64,000 bases of DNA. Origin: Pseudo-nitzschia pungens (taxonomy: Eukaryota > Bacillariophyta > Bacillariophyceae > Bacillariales > Bacillariaceae). The DNA lies in the NCBI GenBank assembly GCA_037355855.1, contig CM074768.1, positions 1,736,001 through 1,800,000 of the forward strand, in the 5' to 3' direction. Each line of letters begins with the position of its first letter. Position 1 is the first letter of the stretch. A program made the translations under genes and the position numbers. The notes under the pieces are model-generated. The model saw only the letters and a program-made list of their open reading frames with translations. It was not told where the DNA came from and ran no database searches. Shown piece by piece: positions 1-11,816 of this stretch.

Positions 1-522
1 TAAGATATACAGGGTGCTAAGATACAGACGGAACTGTACAGTAGAAGGGGGGACACTAAACAGGATGCTAGACAGGATGCTGGGTCCTTCTAGTAGGATT
101 TGTACCAGATCTACATACCCTAGCTCTTACCAGCCCTTTATTATAAGATATACAGGGTGCTAAGATACAGACGGAACTGTAGAGTAGAAGGGGGGACACT
201 AAACAGGATGCTAGACAGGATGCTGGGTCCTTCTAGTAGGATTTGTACCAGATCTACATACCCTAGCTCTTAGCAGCCACTTATTATGAGATATACACCA
301 GGGTGCTAAGATACAGACGGAACTGTAGAGTAGAAGGGGGGACACTAAATAGGATGCTACTAGACAGGATGCTAGGCCCTTCTTGTAGGGGTTGTACCAG
401 ATCTACATACCCCAGCTCTTAGCAACTCTATATTATCAGATATTCAGTGTGCTAAGATACAGACGGAACTGTAGAGTAGAAGGGGGGACACTAAACAGGA
501 TGCTAAACAGGATGCTGGGTCC
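1..522 (-). repeat. Satellite family A, ~145-bp units (left block)
   Basis: About three and a half imperfect tandem units. Each contains a word like ACAGACGGAACTGTA, a run of GGGGGGACACTAAACAGGAT, one or more copies of GATGCTAGACAG, and AGATCTACATACC. The array continues at 7364 after the gypsy insertion, so 1-522 and 7364-7915 were once contiguous. The same family occurs in the opposite orientation at 20400, 37261 and 43985. Unit length varies because the internal CTAGCATCCTGT word is expanded in some copies. No coding content is apparent. Confidence 0.9.
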
Positions 523-701
523 TGCCATACCCCGGGTCTACTAGTGATTACAATAGTAGTGATATGCAAATTGTGAGCACTATCAATTAGTCTATTTGCT
601 ATCAGCATCAGCAGTCTCCCAAATCGGCGATCCGGGGACTCGCTAATCGTATTTCCGTTCCAGTCCCGAGTGAACTCGTGACTGTATTCCGGTGCACGGC
701 A
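523..701 (-). repeat. 3' LTR of the gypsy element
   Basis: 179 bp, TG...CA, matching 7185-7363 with one substitution by eye. The plus-strand left edge begins TGCCATACCCCGGG, a word also found at 56304 in an LTR relic, so this LTR family has other copies. Confidence 0.95.
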
Positions 702-729
702 TGCTCCTCCATGGTACTGTTGCAATTAG

Positions 730-3700
730 TTACTTCTCTGGTTCAGTGCTATCCCTGCCATAATAGGGATGGATGCGCCTGATATTAACCCGGTCGGTTA
801 CAAAGGGTTCAGTTTCAATAGTTACAGTTCCATTGTCATGGGCCTTGAGCACCTTGTAAGGTCCTTGCCGTGGGAAGGAGAGTTTTGGTATAATGCCTTT
901 CCTCTTAATTAATATACGTATTTAAATAACTTTAATCACCAAAGGTGAAACTAAATTACTCAGTCTGTAACCAGACTTTAACGTCGCCTCCATCATAGAG
1001 TCAGGACCCCAAGTGGCAGAACGACAAATTTTCAAACAAACCTTGAACATCAAGCAGGGGAAAAGGACAAACAAGTCCCACAAAATAGGGACTTGAGAGA
1101 AAGTGAAATGGGAATGAAGATATTGGGATAGGATCCAGTATCAAAAGGGATGGGACAGGATAAGAAGCAGGAACAGAAGACAAAACCAAGGTACAAAGTG
1201 TAATCAACCCTGAGGTCCAGTAAGCCAGGCTCTGAGAAGAGCAGCCTCTTGTTGGTATGGCTGCACTGGTGGAACAGGCGCTGCATATTGCTTCCTTGCA
1301 AGGTGGATGGTTGCAAGCCACTGCCGCTTGGCAGTCAGGGTGTAACCTTGTAGGACGTGGAAAGGGGTTTGTAACAGGGAGTGTGACTGGGGAAGTGCAC
1401 CAGCTGCACCAATTGCCAATTCTGAAGTGATGGAAGCATCAAGAGATTGGTGTTGTTCAGCATCAAGGGTACCCCCAGGACCATGGAGTCGTTCATTCCT
1501 ATAGGTCCAAAGATCCCAGGAGGTAAGAAAGAACTGATGGATGATAGCTGTAGCCCAACGTTTGGGAGAGCGCTTGCTTCCAATGTGGGAGTAGTAGTCA
1601 GCCTGAATTTGGTACCAGCGAGGAGACCACCTACCAAGAAGCCAGTTGTGCCAGCCAATAGTCCTCTGTGCCCTGACAGCAGACGCAATTGCAAGTGAGT
1701 AGGATGATGGATAAATGGTCTGGCCCTTCCGAACTCTGGTGAGAAGATCCACAATGGCAACAACCAATGATGGATCAGTTTGTTCAACTTCAAGCCTCTT
1801 CTGCAGGGGTCCCTTGAAAGCTGACACACTGTGCTGTACTGCCCCAGTGGTATAATGCCTTTCCTCTCCAGGGTGACATAGTCTCCTTCCTTATGGACAT
1901 GGGGGATCCTCTTTTGGTTCTCCCGGATATTGCTCTTGTGGATGCTCTTCTGCTTCCTAGCTTGGATAGCGTCCCAGTCCACTGGGAAGTTCACTGGCAT
2001 GAACATGTCTCGGCCAAACACCAACTGTGCTGGTGAGTACCCCAGCGTGGTATGGATGGCACTTCGGATAGCATAGGCTGCCTTCGTGGTGAATTCTTCA
2101 AAGGGGTCCTGCTTGTGCAGGTCCCTCTTCTCCAAGTTAAAGGACAGTAGGCAATCCTTCAGCACCTGGTGAATCCTCTCCAGCACTGAATTGGACTGTG
2201 GATTCCAGGCGCCACTCGGTTTTCTTTTCAACCCCATGTTCTCGCAGAGTTCCTGGAACTCTGCCTTGAACTCACTCCCGCCGTCAAAGCCAATTTCCTT
2301 TGGGCGCGGATATCTTGCTAGCCAGGTACTGTCCAACAATCGTTGAGTTTCTGCTGCATTTGGGGAGTCCTTCAAGTGCGCCAGTTCAAACCATCCGGTC
2401 ACTGGATCCACCATTGTTAGGACATGGATATGGTAGTCTTTACCATCTTTGTTGTGGACAGTTGCAGGTCCCCAGAGGTCCACATTGACCCTCTGCCATT
2501 TGGTAACCTCGGCTTCTTTTTCCGGTAGTAATCCATACTTTTTCCGGCCACTTTTCTTAAACATCTGACACGTGTGACAGTGCTTGCAGAGGTCCTGGAC
2601 GTCCTTACGGAGGCCCTTCCAGGTGAATACTGCGCGAATGCTCAGTTCCATCCTCTTTTCTCCGGGGTGTACCAACATATTGTGGTACCACTCCATAATT
2701 CTTTGTTTGAGCTTGTCGGGGATCAAAATTTTCCCTTCCTTATGGATTAGACTATGACCTTCCACGTTCTTGGTAGTCAGCCGTTTGTCTTTTTCCAGAG
2801 CACTCATGATTTCTGTGTCCTTCTGCTGATAGAACTGAATCATGTCCGGGGCAAGTGGGAATGCACTATTGCCCTGGAATTCCTCCGACTCTTCTCCAAG
2901 TGGGAATAGGAGTTGCCGTAGGTGCTCTTCCTCATCCGCATAGGTGAGGGGCTTATTCGGTGGTAGCCATTCCACTGTATCTGCCGGATCTTCGGTTATG
3001 TCCAGTCGTGACAGGGCGTCTGCCGCATCATTTTCTTTGCCAGCAACATGCTTCACGATTGGGTGGAACTCCTCCATGAGGAGTCTCCATCGTACCATTC
3101 TTTGGGTGGGCATCTGCTGGTATAAGAGGTTAAGGTGATCCGTGTGAATGGTTACATCTTGTCCTCGTAGGATTCCTTCGAACGCTTTTAAGCCCTCTAC
3201 AATGCCCAGGAGTTCTTTTTCTCCGACAGTGTAGTTGAGCTGCGCTGAATTCAGTTTTCTTGTGTAGAAGCCAAGTGGTTTGCCATCTTGGCACACAGTT
3301 GCACCCAACTGCCGGTCACTGGCATCTGAGTAGAGATGAAATGGTTTTGTAAAATCCGGGAAGGCTAGCCTCGCTTCATCCGCTAGCATCCTTTTCGCCT
3401 CCATGAAAGCTTTCTGCTCTGCTGGGCCCCAGTACCAGTTCATTTTGCCCTTTTTGCCCGCAAGCTTGTTGAGGGGGGCAAGGATATGGGAGCGGCGCTT
3501 CCACATATCGCGATAGAAATTGACCATGCCAAGGAACATCTTCAGTTGTCTGGTGTTCTTGGGCGCCTCCAGGCGAGTCATCGCCTCCAGCTTCTTAGGC
3601 TGGGGTTGGATTCCTTCTGTTGTTAGTAGGAATCCCAAATATTCCACCTCTTTCTGCATGAAAAAGGACTTGCGGAGATTGGCTCGGAAGCCAGCATCAT

Positions 3701-4961
3701 CCAGTCTTCGTAGGACAGTATCGATTTTGTCGAGATGATCTTGTTCAGATTCCCCCTCTCGTTGGATAATGAGGATATCGTCTATATACACGAGTACATA
3801 GTCCAGGTCCCCCAGTAGGTTCATCATGACGGACTGGAAGATATCCGGAGCACATGCAATTCCCATTGCTAGTCTCTTGTAGGCATACTTTCCCCATGGC
3901 AAGATGGTGGAGCAAATCTTTTGGCTCTTTTTGCAAATGGGGATGGTATAGTAGCCCTGCGACAAGTCCAAGGCCGTAGCTGACTTGAATTTCTGTAGGC
4001 GCTGGATGGTTTCCCCAATGCGTGGTAGGGGGAATGGTTTCCTTTGGATTGCGGCGTTCATTTTCCGGAAGTCGGTGAGAACCCTGATATCTCCAGTCTT
4101 CTTGGGCTGGCAGAATGTCGGGGATGCCCATGGCGAGTCGTCGTCGTGGGGTAGTTTCTCCAGGACTCCAATTTCACACAATCGGTTGATTTCCTTTCGT
4201 AAGGCTTGCTCAAATGCATGGGGCACTGAGTAATACCTCTGACGGACCGGTTTGACCCCTGGTTGGAGTTCAATAGTCACCGGTTTGATATTTTTGAGTA
4301 GTCCTAATCCTCCTCCAAAGAGTGTCGGGAACTTCTTCAGTGTGGTTTTCAGCGCTTCCTTGGAAGCAGCTGTAATTTCCAGATCATCGACCATAGCGTC
4401 GATATCCACCTTGGAATAATCGGCATCCAGTATTTTGGACTGCCTCTCTTCTTCCTGCTGTAGGATTGGACTTTGAGTGTGGGCAAAGAATACAGCCTCA
4501 CACTTTTCTGGGTCAGTGAGTTCTCCGATCCCCTTCATGGGAATGGAGTCTCCCTGCCATTCAATCGTTCGGGAACTGTATTTAATATCCAGTCCCAGTT
4601 GTGCCATTAGGTCGGACCCGATGATTATATCATAGGGGACTTCCTCGTGGTCGTGATACTCATCCACTTGGAATTTCCAGTTGATGGTCTTTGAATTTGA
4701 AAACTCTATCAATTTCAGTCCCACTGAAGCCGCAGACTTGGTGCGAAACTTGCCTCCATACGTGTTGTAGGTGACAGTTCTCTGGTCTCGGTTCGTTAGT
4801 TGACTTCGATTGACAAAGTGCTTTAATATGATGGATTTGGAGCATCCGGAGTCCAGTAGGCCTCGGAGCATCCTTCCCCTTCCCTTGTGGTCCAGTACCT
4901 CCACACAGACGTCCGCAAACCTGTTGATTATACGGGGCCCTTCGTGGGTGGTACTGGCCAT
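730..4961 (-). pseudogene. pol: gypsy pol polyprotein, split by a LINE insertion
   Basis: The ATG at 4961 opens a long frame. In order it shows an aspartic protease (LLDSGCSKS near residues 36-44), reverse transcriptase with YIDDILI near 391, RNase H (SDASD near 545), an HHCC integrase zinc finger (about 757-797) and an integrase core (D in VDLWG ~825, D in GFDGGSEF ~893, E in VLERIH ~929). The frame is broken at 1867 by foreign DNA. The missing integrase C-terminal domain (GPYKVL...VNIRRIHPYYG) is readable in frame at 730-905, ending in TAA at 730-732. Apart from this insertion no internal stop was noticed. The enzyme would copy and integrate the element; as it stands the protein ends in unrelated residues. 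Confidence 0.92.
906..1848 (-). mobile_element. 5'-truncated LINE (non-LTR retrotransposon) nested in gypsy pol
   Basis: The insert is bounded by an exact 19-bp direct repeat, GGTATAATGCCTTTCCTCT, at 887-905 and 1849-1867, a length typical of target-primed reverse transcription. On the minus strand it carries about 207 codons (1827-1204) ending in a C-terminal segment with WDLWTYRNERLHG, a motif I associate with the region after the reverse transcriptase in LINE proteins of diatoms. About 300 bp of 3' UTR follows, ending in an A/T-rich tail next to the target duplication. The reverse transcriptase core is absent, as expected for 5' truncation. The family assignment rests on this tail and on the duplication, not on a full RT. 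Confidence 0.85.
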
Positions 4962-5004
4962 TCAGTTGTGGGAGCCCTTTTTCTTAAAGGTCTTCTTGTA
5001 CTTC

Positions 5005-6402
5005 TTACGATATTCCTTTAGGTCCTTCTGATCGATGGAGATATCGTCGTCGGAGATCCCGGTTTCTGCCTGGGCTGTTGCCAGGACATAGGAGGTATTC
5101 GTGGTTGGAAAGGTTCTTACCCCAGTTGGGCTTGGGACCAGACTCACTGTCAGAGTCTTCCTTTGTCACAAAATGCTCTTTGAGCATGTTGATGGTGGCT
5201 TGGTCGAACCTGCCTCTCTTGGAGGGGCCACCAGTCAGCTTCCAGCATTTTCCTGCATGGGTTTTTCCACAGGTCTTGCACAGTTGCTTGTCCATGGGGC
5301 GCTTCTTTTTGCCGGGGGACTTTCCTCCTCCAGAAGCGGCCTTGGCCTTGGCTTTCGGCTTGGCGCCACCGGTTTGTTTTTCCAGTTCGGAAAGGCGCTT
5401 TTGGAGAGCCTCCTCCCTTTGGATGGTAGGTTCCAGATTTTCCAACTTGTCGATGGTGGTGTTGAAGGAATGGGAGAAGAGGTCCCATCCTATGTGTTCC
5501 AATTTGTCCCTTTGTGCATGGGTCATGTTGGAATCCAGGATTTCCTGCATCTCTGTTTCGGAGAAGCTGGTAGGTTGTAGTCCTTTGATGGCTCCGCTTT
5601 CCCATAGGCATTCAGGGAGATAGCTTTGGAGCTCGGCCATTCGGTTGGCCCAGGAGCGAATGCCGTAGTTGTTGTCAACACGAGCGTTCCGCATGTACCG
5701 GCGAAGGTTAATGTAGGCCCTCTTTCCGGTCATATCATTGCCAAAGATTTTTAGCTTGAGAGCATACATGCACTCTTGGATTATATCCTTTTTGTACTCC
5801 TTGGTTTGGTAGTACCATTTACGAGCTTCCAATACCTTTTTCCTTGGAATAGGTACTGGTTCAACGATGATGTCGTCGTCCGTTTCGACGATGACGTCGT
5901 CGTCCGTTTCGGCGTCGGTGGGTGCTGCCGTGGCAGTTTCCCCTGTTTCGATCGGAGCCGTGGCTTCCGTTGTTGTTGCTTCCGTGGAAGGGGGTTCAGG
6001 CGCTGCGGGAGCCGGTTTGTAGGCTCTGCAGGCGTCCTGAATCCTTTTCTGGACCAATTTGTCATTGTGGACCTTCTTTCCAGGATCCGCGTAGTAACCC
6101 AGCTGGAGGGTCCTCTGGACAATGGATAGTGCCTCGTTGGAGAGAATTCGCTGGAGGATATCTAGTTTCTGATCTCCTTGGAGTTGGTCATTGTTAGCAA
6201 TTTTCTGGTCAAAGTCCCTTTTCCAAACAATAAAGAGCTCGGGTCTTTCAGTGCCGGTGAGCACCTTCAGGTAGTCACTGAACGCTACTGCTCCCTTTTC
6301 GTTGTCGATTGTCATTTTCACCGTTTTGGCATCCTCTGGCCACTCCTCTCGGGTGAGTTTGAATGGGGTTTGTTTGGTTCCTTTGGTTCCTTTGGCCGCC
6401 AT
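5005..6402 (-). CDS. gag: gypsy Gag capsid/nucleocapsid polyprotein
   Basis: 465 codons from the ATG at 6402. An alanine/threonine/acidic low-complexity segment (~150-190) is followed by a helical capsid-like region. A basic stretch then precedes a short zinc-knuckle-like CX2CX3HX3C (CKTCGKTHAGKC, ~372-383). Near 5110 the frame changes character: the open frame ends in RSEGPKGIS, whereas the +1 frame continues with an acidic then lysine-rich tail and ends in TGA at 4962, directly followed by the pol ATG in the same frame. The tail therefore looks shifted by one base, or is expressed by frameshifting. Gag would package the element RNA. Confidence 0.88.
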   Translation of the reverse strand: MAAKGTKGTKQTPFKLTREEWPEDAKTVKMTIDNEKGAVAFSDYLKVLTGTERPELFIVWKRDFDQKIANNDQLQGDQKLDILQRILSNEALSIVQRTLQLGYYADPGKKVHNDKLVQKRIQDACRAYKPAPAAPEPPSTEATTTEATAPIETGETATAAPTDAETDDDVIVETDDDIIVEPVPIPRKKVLEARKWYYQTKEYKKDIIQECMYALKLKIFGNDMTGKRAYINLRRYMRNARVDNNYGIRSWANRMAELQSYLPECLWESGAIKGLQPTSFSETEMQEILDSNMTHAQRDKLEHIGWDLFSHSFNTTIDKLENLEPTIQREEALQKRLSELEKQTGGAKPKAKAKAASGGGKSPGKKKRPMDKQLCKTCGKTHAGKCWKLTGGPSKRGRFDQATINMLKEHFVTKEDSDSESGPKPNWGKNLSNHEYLLCPGNSPGRNRDLRRRYLHRSEGPKGIS

Positions 6403-7184
6403 TGTGCGATTAATTAGTCAGTTATTAAGTTAAGTTTAGTTACACTATTATTGTTAGTTGTTATTTTTGGTTTGAAAATGAGCAATGGCTGATTGCTCCA
6501 CTTTCGCATCCAGAGATCCACTCTCTCGTGATATCTCGTGTTGTAACTAACTTTTGGGATTCACTTCCTCGTGATATCTCGTGTTGTAACTGAATTCCTC
6601 CCCAGTCTTCGGATTGGGGGGAGTTGTCTCTCTCTTAGGCTCCCGGGAATCCTGTGGTTCTCCGGAGTTGTTTCTGTTTTTATTTCGTGGGAGTCGATTC
6701 CCGTGGTTCTCCGGCGTTGCTTCTCTATTAAGCACTCACCGGGCCGGTCCCACTTTTCTTTCCCGTGGGATTTGTGGTGTTTAAGTATTCATTGTATACC
6801 TTTCCGGATATCTCTATTGATGAGATTTGGTTGGCATCCCTTTGCGGTCTGTCCATCCACTCAGTGTTGGTCCAATTAGTCCACTCACTGGATTATGTGT
6901 CACTTTTTCGACACTCATTATTTTCGATTTTTTCGATTGTTTCTGTTGTCGACCATGGTCCTGTTTAGGTCCTTAGGTGTCTCTGTTGCTGCTGCTGTTC
7001 CCTTCTAATGGAACTAACTGCTGCTGGGGTCGGTCTTCCTTAGTGCTGCAGACACTGGATATCCTTCTCCCTGTTTTGCTTCTCTGCGCCTCCATTTTGG
7101 CAGTTCCCGTCTTGTCGGTTTTTCGGCCGCTCAATCGGTTGTTTCTGCTCATGGTCATCAGCGCTCAGCTTGATTTTAAAATCA
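6403..7184 (-). other. gypsy untranslated leader
   Basis: The 780 bp between the 5' LTR and gag have no convincing coding. A ~24-bp word containing CTCGTGATATCTCG is repeated at about 6523 and 6568. The sequence next to the LTR should hold the primer binding site, but I could not match it to a tRNA. Confidence 0.6.
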
Positions 7185-7363
7185 TGCCATACCCCGGGTC
7201 TACTAGTGATTACAATAGTAGTGATATGCAAATTGTGAGCACTATCAATTAGTCTATTTGCTATCGGCATCAGCAGTCTCCCAAATCGGCGATCCGGGGA
7301 CTCGCTAATCGTATTTCCGTTCCAGTCCCGAGTGAACTCGTGACTGTATTCCGGTGCACGGCA
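7185..7363 (-). repeat. 5' LTR of the gypsy element
   Basis: 179-bp copy of 523-701 with one mismatch, followed by the GGTCC target duplication at 7364-7368. Confidence 0.95.
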
Positions 7364-7915
7364 GGTCCTTCTAGTAGGATTTGTACCAGATCTACATAGC
7401 CCAGCTCTTAGCAGGTCAGTATTATAAGATATATTGGGTGCTATCAGATAGACGGAACTGTACAGAAATAAGGGATTATGTTAAACAGGATGCTAAACAG
7501 GATGCTGGTGGGCCCCTGTAGTAAGATTTGTACCAGATCTACATACCCTAGCTCTTAGCAGCTCTATATTATATAAGATATTCAGTGTGCTAAGCTATAC
7601 GGTAGATGGAACTGTACAGAAATAAGGGGGGATATTAAACAGGATGCTAAACAGTATGCTACTAGGCCCTTCTACTAGTAGGATTTGTACCACATCTACA
7701 TACATCAGCTATTAGCAGCCCCTTACTATGAAATATACTGGGTGCTAAGATACAGACGGAACCGTAATGGGGAAGGGGGGGCACTAAACAGGATACTACT
7801 AGACAGGATACTGGGCCCTTCTTGTAGGAGTTGTACCAGATCTACACACCCCAGCTCTTACCAGGTCAGTAATGTAAGATATACCGTACAGGGTGCTTAT
7901 CCAGATCTACATACC
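7364..7915 (-). repeat. Satellite family A, continuation
   Basis: Roughly four diverged ~145-bp units continuing the 1-522 array beyond the gypsy insertion. Units carry the AGATCTACATACC and AACAGGATGCTA words; the last is shortened. Confidence 0.85.
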
Positions 7916-7916
7916 A

Positions 7917-8211
7917 AGCAACAACAGTAACAACAGTGGCATGCCGAGTGCTGGCTAACAGTGAGTCTACAGAGGGTACTGTTCAAGTGCTATTGCATAC
8001 ACTCAGATACTACAAGATGGTCCCCTGGAGGTACAAAGGAATCGATCTAAAGGGGAGGGCATGATAGGTGCTTAATTTATGGAGATAAAAGAAGTATCTC
8101 AGCTCCCACTTCTGTATTGGTGACTTGCTGTCTTAGTATACTGTAACTTACCATATGTACTGCACACCTAAACTCGTATCCGCTCGTCACTCTCCTTAAC
8201 GAGCAAATGGA
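7917..8211 (-). repeat. Repeat family B (single diverged copy) and spacer
   Basis: The stretch 7917-8100 matches the reverse complement of 26395-26545. Shared words include GTGAGTCTACAG, CATACACTCAGATACTAC and GGAGGGCATGAT. The remaining ~110 bp up to 8211 is unassigned. Confidence 0.6.
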
Positions 8212-8424
8212 CAAACTTGGCGACCGAGAATGCTGTCACTATCAATTATTGATTTGTGTAGAATATGTACTAGGCCTCCGTACATTGGAAATGAACAATA
8301 TTTTGGAAAGTTGACCACCGGGGGGCTAACTAAGGAGGTCCGTAGCCTAGTGACCAAGTCACCTTTGGTAACGCCGGTCATTACTACTACTACTCGACAA
8401 ATACTCTCTGGCAGTAGACTGTAA
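8212..8424 (-). other. Fragment of pogo-like transposon end (inner part)
   Basis: Reverse complement of 21617-21830 with scattered differences. With 20056-20151 it forms one ~310-bp copy of the transposon's left end, cut in two by the copia insertion. The other end and the transposase are missing, so it is a deletion remnant. Confidence 0.8.
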
Positions 8425-8429
8425 CTTTT

Positions 8430-8916
8430 TGTTAAAATGTAGCTGAAACAGGTAGTATCAAGCTGATAAGTCCTAAGGCAAGCTTGGAGATATCAAGAGC
8501 AGTAGACCGGTTGAGGTGCCGGTCCTTGTATCGATAGTCTCGGATTAACCACTACGGTCGATTGCTTGGAGAAGATCAATCAACCAGGTCTATTCTAACT
8601 ATCCAGCTTTTGGGACGAAGTCAGTTAGACCTTAGGCTTGTAGTTCTACAGGGGCTGCTGACGAGCAGGTGTACGTTTCAAGGTATTCAAATCAGAGTTA
8701 AACTAAAGGTATGGGAACAACAACTGTCGGGGATTCGACGTTGTTGTTTTGTTAAGGGTACTGAGTGTTTGAGTGCTGTTTGTTGTGGCTTGCTGCTGCT
8801 GTTGTTTTCTTTTCATCGTGTACAAACAGTACTGGAAAACCCAGTAGAAAACTATTTCTTTTCTTTTCGCGCATGGTGCGCGCACATAAATTATTGCTCA
8901 CGGTTACAATTTAATA
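8430..8916 (-). repeat. 3' LTR of the copia element
   Basis: 487 bp, highly similar to 19381-20050 except for an extra ~183 bp in the latter. A third, solo copy lies reversed at 24113-24587. Confidence 0.92.
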
Positions 8917-8924
8917 CTCCCCAT

Positions 8925-11816
8925 CTATTCCTGATCAAGGCAAGTTGCGTCCCGTTCATCGTCATAATAAAGGTCGCTGGTATTGCCTTCATAATGAAAG
9001 ATAGGCTTGATGAGCGAATAGACAGAATTGTGACTCCAATGTTTGGTGAGAATGTCGGCACAGTTATCCTTTCCATTGATGTGTTGTAGTGCGATGAATC
9101 CTCTGGCAATCATGCTTCGTACATAATGGTAGGATAGGATGTTATGCCGTTTGTGAAGTCTGGCATAAGGGAAGGATGCACTGAGGACTTGCTTCTCATT
9201 GTCTCCCCATTCAAAGGACATCTTGGCGACAGGAATTCCCATGTAACGAAATGAGTGGCGAAGATCAACAATTTGTTCAATACATGTGCGTGATGCCACA
9301 AATTCAGCTCCAAAAGTGGCAGTTTCAACAGTAGACTGTTTCTTGGAATACCACATAATTGGGGTTTTATTGGCAAAATGTAAAATCCCAGTGACAGCCT
9401 TACCAGAAAGGATGTTGTGCATGAGGTTGGCATCATAGAAATGGTTGAGAACAACTGGTTTACCCAAAGGAGGAGGAGTATCAATTGGAATATCTTCGGT
9501 GTGTGCATCATATACACTAAGGTCCCAATCATTAGGCTTCGAGGTTGATTGGTGGGCAGAAAGATCAGGGGCTTCAGTTCTGAACCGAATTTTGAAACCC
9601 TTGAATTTAGATACATACCCATAGATGTGTTTGACACGATCAAAGTGGCCTTGTCTTGGTTGAGACCGAAAACTGGACATTGACATGACAGCGGTTTGGA
9701 TATCGAAACGTCCGATGGTGATGAGCCATTGGAGGGAACCAATCATACTTTGGTACTTCTGGGTATCGTCTTCATTGAGAAAGTCGGAGGTGTCGATTTC
9801 AGGATGGTCATTTTCTTCTAGAGGGGAACGCGATGCCGTTTTGGGTGCACATCCAAACATCTGGGTGTAAGACGTTTCAATTTTATCGATGAATTTACTG
9901 GGGTCCATGCACAGGACGCCATGTTTGTCTCGAGTGAAACCGCAGCCTAGATGGAATTGCATTGGACCTGATCCCTTGAGTTTGAAGTCGTAAGGGGCAC
10001 TTTGGAGAGTCTTGAGAAAGGCTTCAGGGTTGGACATGCAGACGCATAAATCATCTACATAGGTAGCCACATATTCATAAACAGGCTCCCCATGTTTGTT
10101 TTTGCCAGGTCTCATGAAGATTTCAGCTTCATTTTTGGAGCGCTTGAATCCGAGTTCAATGAGGCATGTGGCAAGCAAATCACCAAAGCATTTTCCAGAG
10201 GAGCGAAGCCCATATAGGGCTTTATAAATGATTAAGAGGTGACCTTCCATTGGACCAAATTCGCTTCCTGCTTTGATACATACCTTTTCGGATGTAAGGG
10301 CTTCGAGGTATGCATTACCAATGTCAGTACCCCATGATTCTAATCCATTAAGTTCAGCCGCAAAGAGGCACATTTGTAGGCCTCGAAGGGAGACAACTCC
10401 AGCATATACCCTGTCAAGAGGAACATCAGTGAGGTTGCCATTGGCTACAAGGCGAGCCTTGTGGCGTCCATCGTGTTTGACGGCAAAGATCAGGTGAACT
10501 TTAATCTGTTGGTATCCAGCAGGGATCTTGGTGTGCTCAAAAAGGCCTTTGTCGATAAAGGTATCATAATCGTGGAGTTGTTGCATTTCAAGGGCAGTTG
10601 CATCTTGCCATTTGGTGTTGCCGTTGGTTTGGTCTAGAGAGATTGCTTCAGCGTGATTTTTAGGAACCTGGAAACCATATTGGAACTTGGGGGCAGAATG
10701 GAAGGAACGAAGTTTGGCTTGTTTGGACATCCGTTGAAGTTGCTTGGTACGTCTTGCTAGTTTGACAATACGTCTGAGACGTTTCCAGCCTGGTTTGTCA
10801 AGGAGATTGTTAGCTTTGCCATAGTATTCTGCTACGGTGACAGGATCATCAGCTGCAATGAGATTAAGTGGTTCATAGGTTCGTTCCATGTTTTCCCATT
10901 CAATCCATAAGTTGTAGATGCTGCCTTTGTAGGCATGATGACGATGGGTGAGAGGACCTTGATGGCCAAGGATGCGTCGAAATTTCCATAGAGTGCCATC
11001 TTCTTGGGTTTCATCACGGTGCAGGTAGTTCATGATGTCGTTGTATGCAATGATGTCATCAACACCATCAGTGTCGTAGCGACATTTGAACTTGACGAGG
11101 TCCTTGTTAGTTTGCATGGCATCAAGGGTGCTGAGGATAGTAGTGCGTTTCCGGGTGCCATCTTGGTGGGGAATAAGGAACGAACGCCCGATGAGGTCAT
11201 TGGGAGGGAGACCTTTGATGGTTCGGACCTCCCCATGTTCGTCAAAGGTTGGATTACCATCATTGTCCAGGAGGACTACTTTGGATGGGCCGACATCAGG
11301 AGAGTTGTCTACACTGGGATCAGGGAGCTGAAGACTAGTGTCAAGATAGGCAAGTTCTGGCTCCCCATAATCGGACTCAGGAATAGGGAGATTGAGCTTG
11401 TCCTTGGAATATACAAGTTGGTGAAAAGGAGGGCTATCAGAAACCTCCCCATAGACATGCTGGACAGGAGATGGAGTCCATGTACCATCCACAAAGGTGT
11501 AGGTGGAAACAGCACGAACAGGCTTCGTGGTGTGAGACAAATCACCGAGGGGTTGGTTGGGGTTAGTGTGAGACAATTTACCAAGGGGTTGTTTGGGGTT
11601 AGTGTGAGACAATTCAGCCAGGGGTTCATCGGGGTTGTAAGAAGGAGCATCCCCCGTGGCCACAGGTGGGGTTAAAGACTGAAGGCCTCTGCGCCAGGCA
11701 ATGAAAGCATCGTCAGAATAGGAACCTGCACGGAGGTTGCGTGTTTGGGGGTCAAGGGCAGTGCGTGCGAACATTGCTTCGTGGTAGGATCTTGTTTGAG
11801 GTTGGATTCCAAACAA
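8925..11816 (-). pseudogene. pol: copia reverse transcriptase / RNase H segment
   Basis: An open frame of ~960 codons. It begins with a linker rich in repeated LGKLSHTNPNQPL-like units, continues with the copia reverse transcriptase (YVDDLCV catalytic box) and ends in RNase H with the copia-type KHWSH segment near the C-terminus. The stop at 8925 overlaps the polypurine tract. It is joined to integrase by a frameshift: near 11765 the bases CGCACGCAC look like a 4-bp duplication, and removing one copy aligns NVRT with ALDPQTRNLRAG. The enzyme part itself has no internal stop. Confidence 0.9.

Larger units (their letters stand above)
523..7363 (-). mobile_element. Ty3/gypsy LTR retrotransposon, nearly complete, recent
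   Basis: The 179-bp LTRs begin TG, end CA and differ by one base by eye (A604 versus G7266). They are flanked by the 5-bp duplication GGTCC (518-522 and 7364-7368). Removing the element restores a continuous family A unit. Reading on the minus strand the order is 5' LTR, ~780-bp leader, gag, pol (protease, reverse transcriptase, RNase H, integrase) and 3' LTR; integrase after RNase H is the gypsy order. A purine-rich GGAGGAGCA lies directly before the 3' LTR. A LINE fragment splits the end of pol, and the gag tail is out of frame, so this copy is probably not autonomous. The near-identical LTRs suggest recent insertion. Confidence 0.95.

Noticed and set aside
1335..1850. C-terminal end of gypsy pol as a novel domain
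   Set aside because: It is translation into the LINE insert; the true integrase C-terminus is at 730-905.
11004..11675. 223-codon plus-strand frame inside copia
   Set aside because: Antisense shadow of the reverse transcriptase frame.
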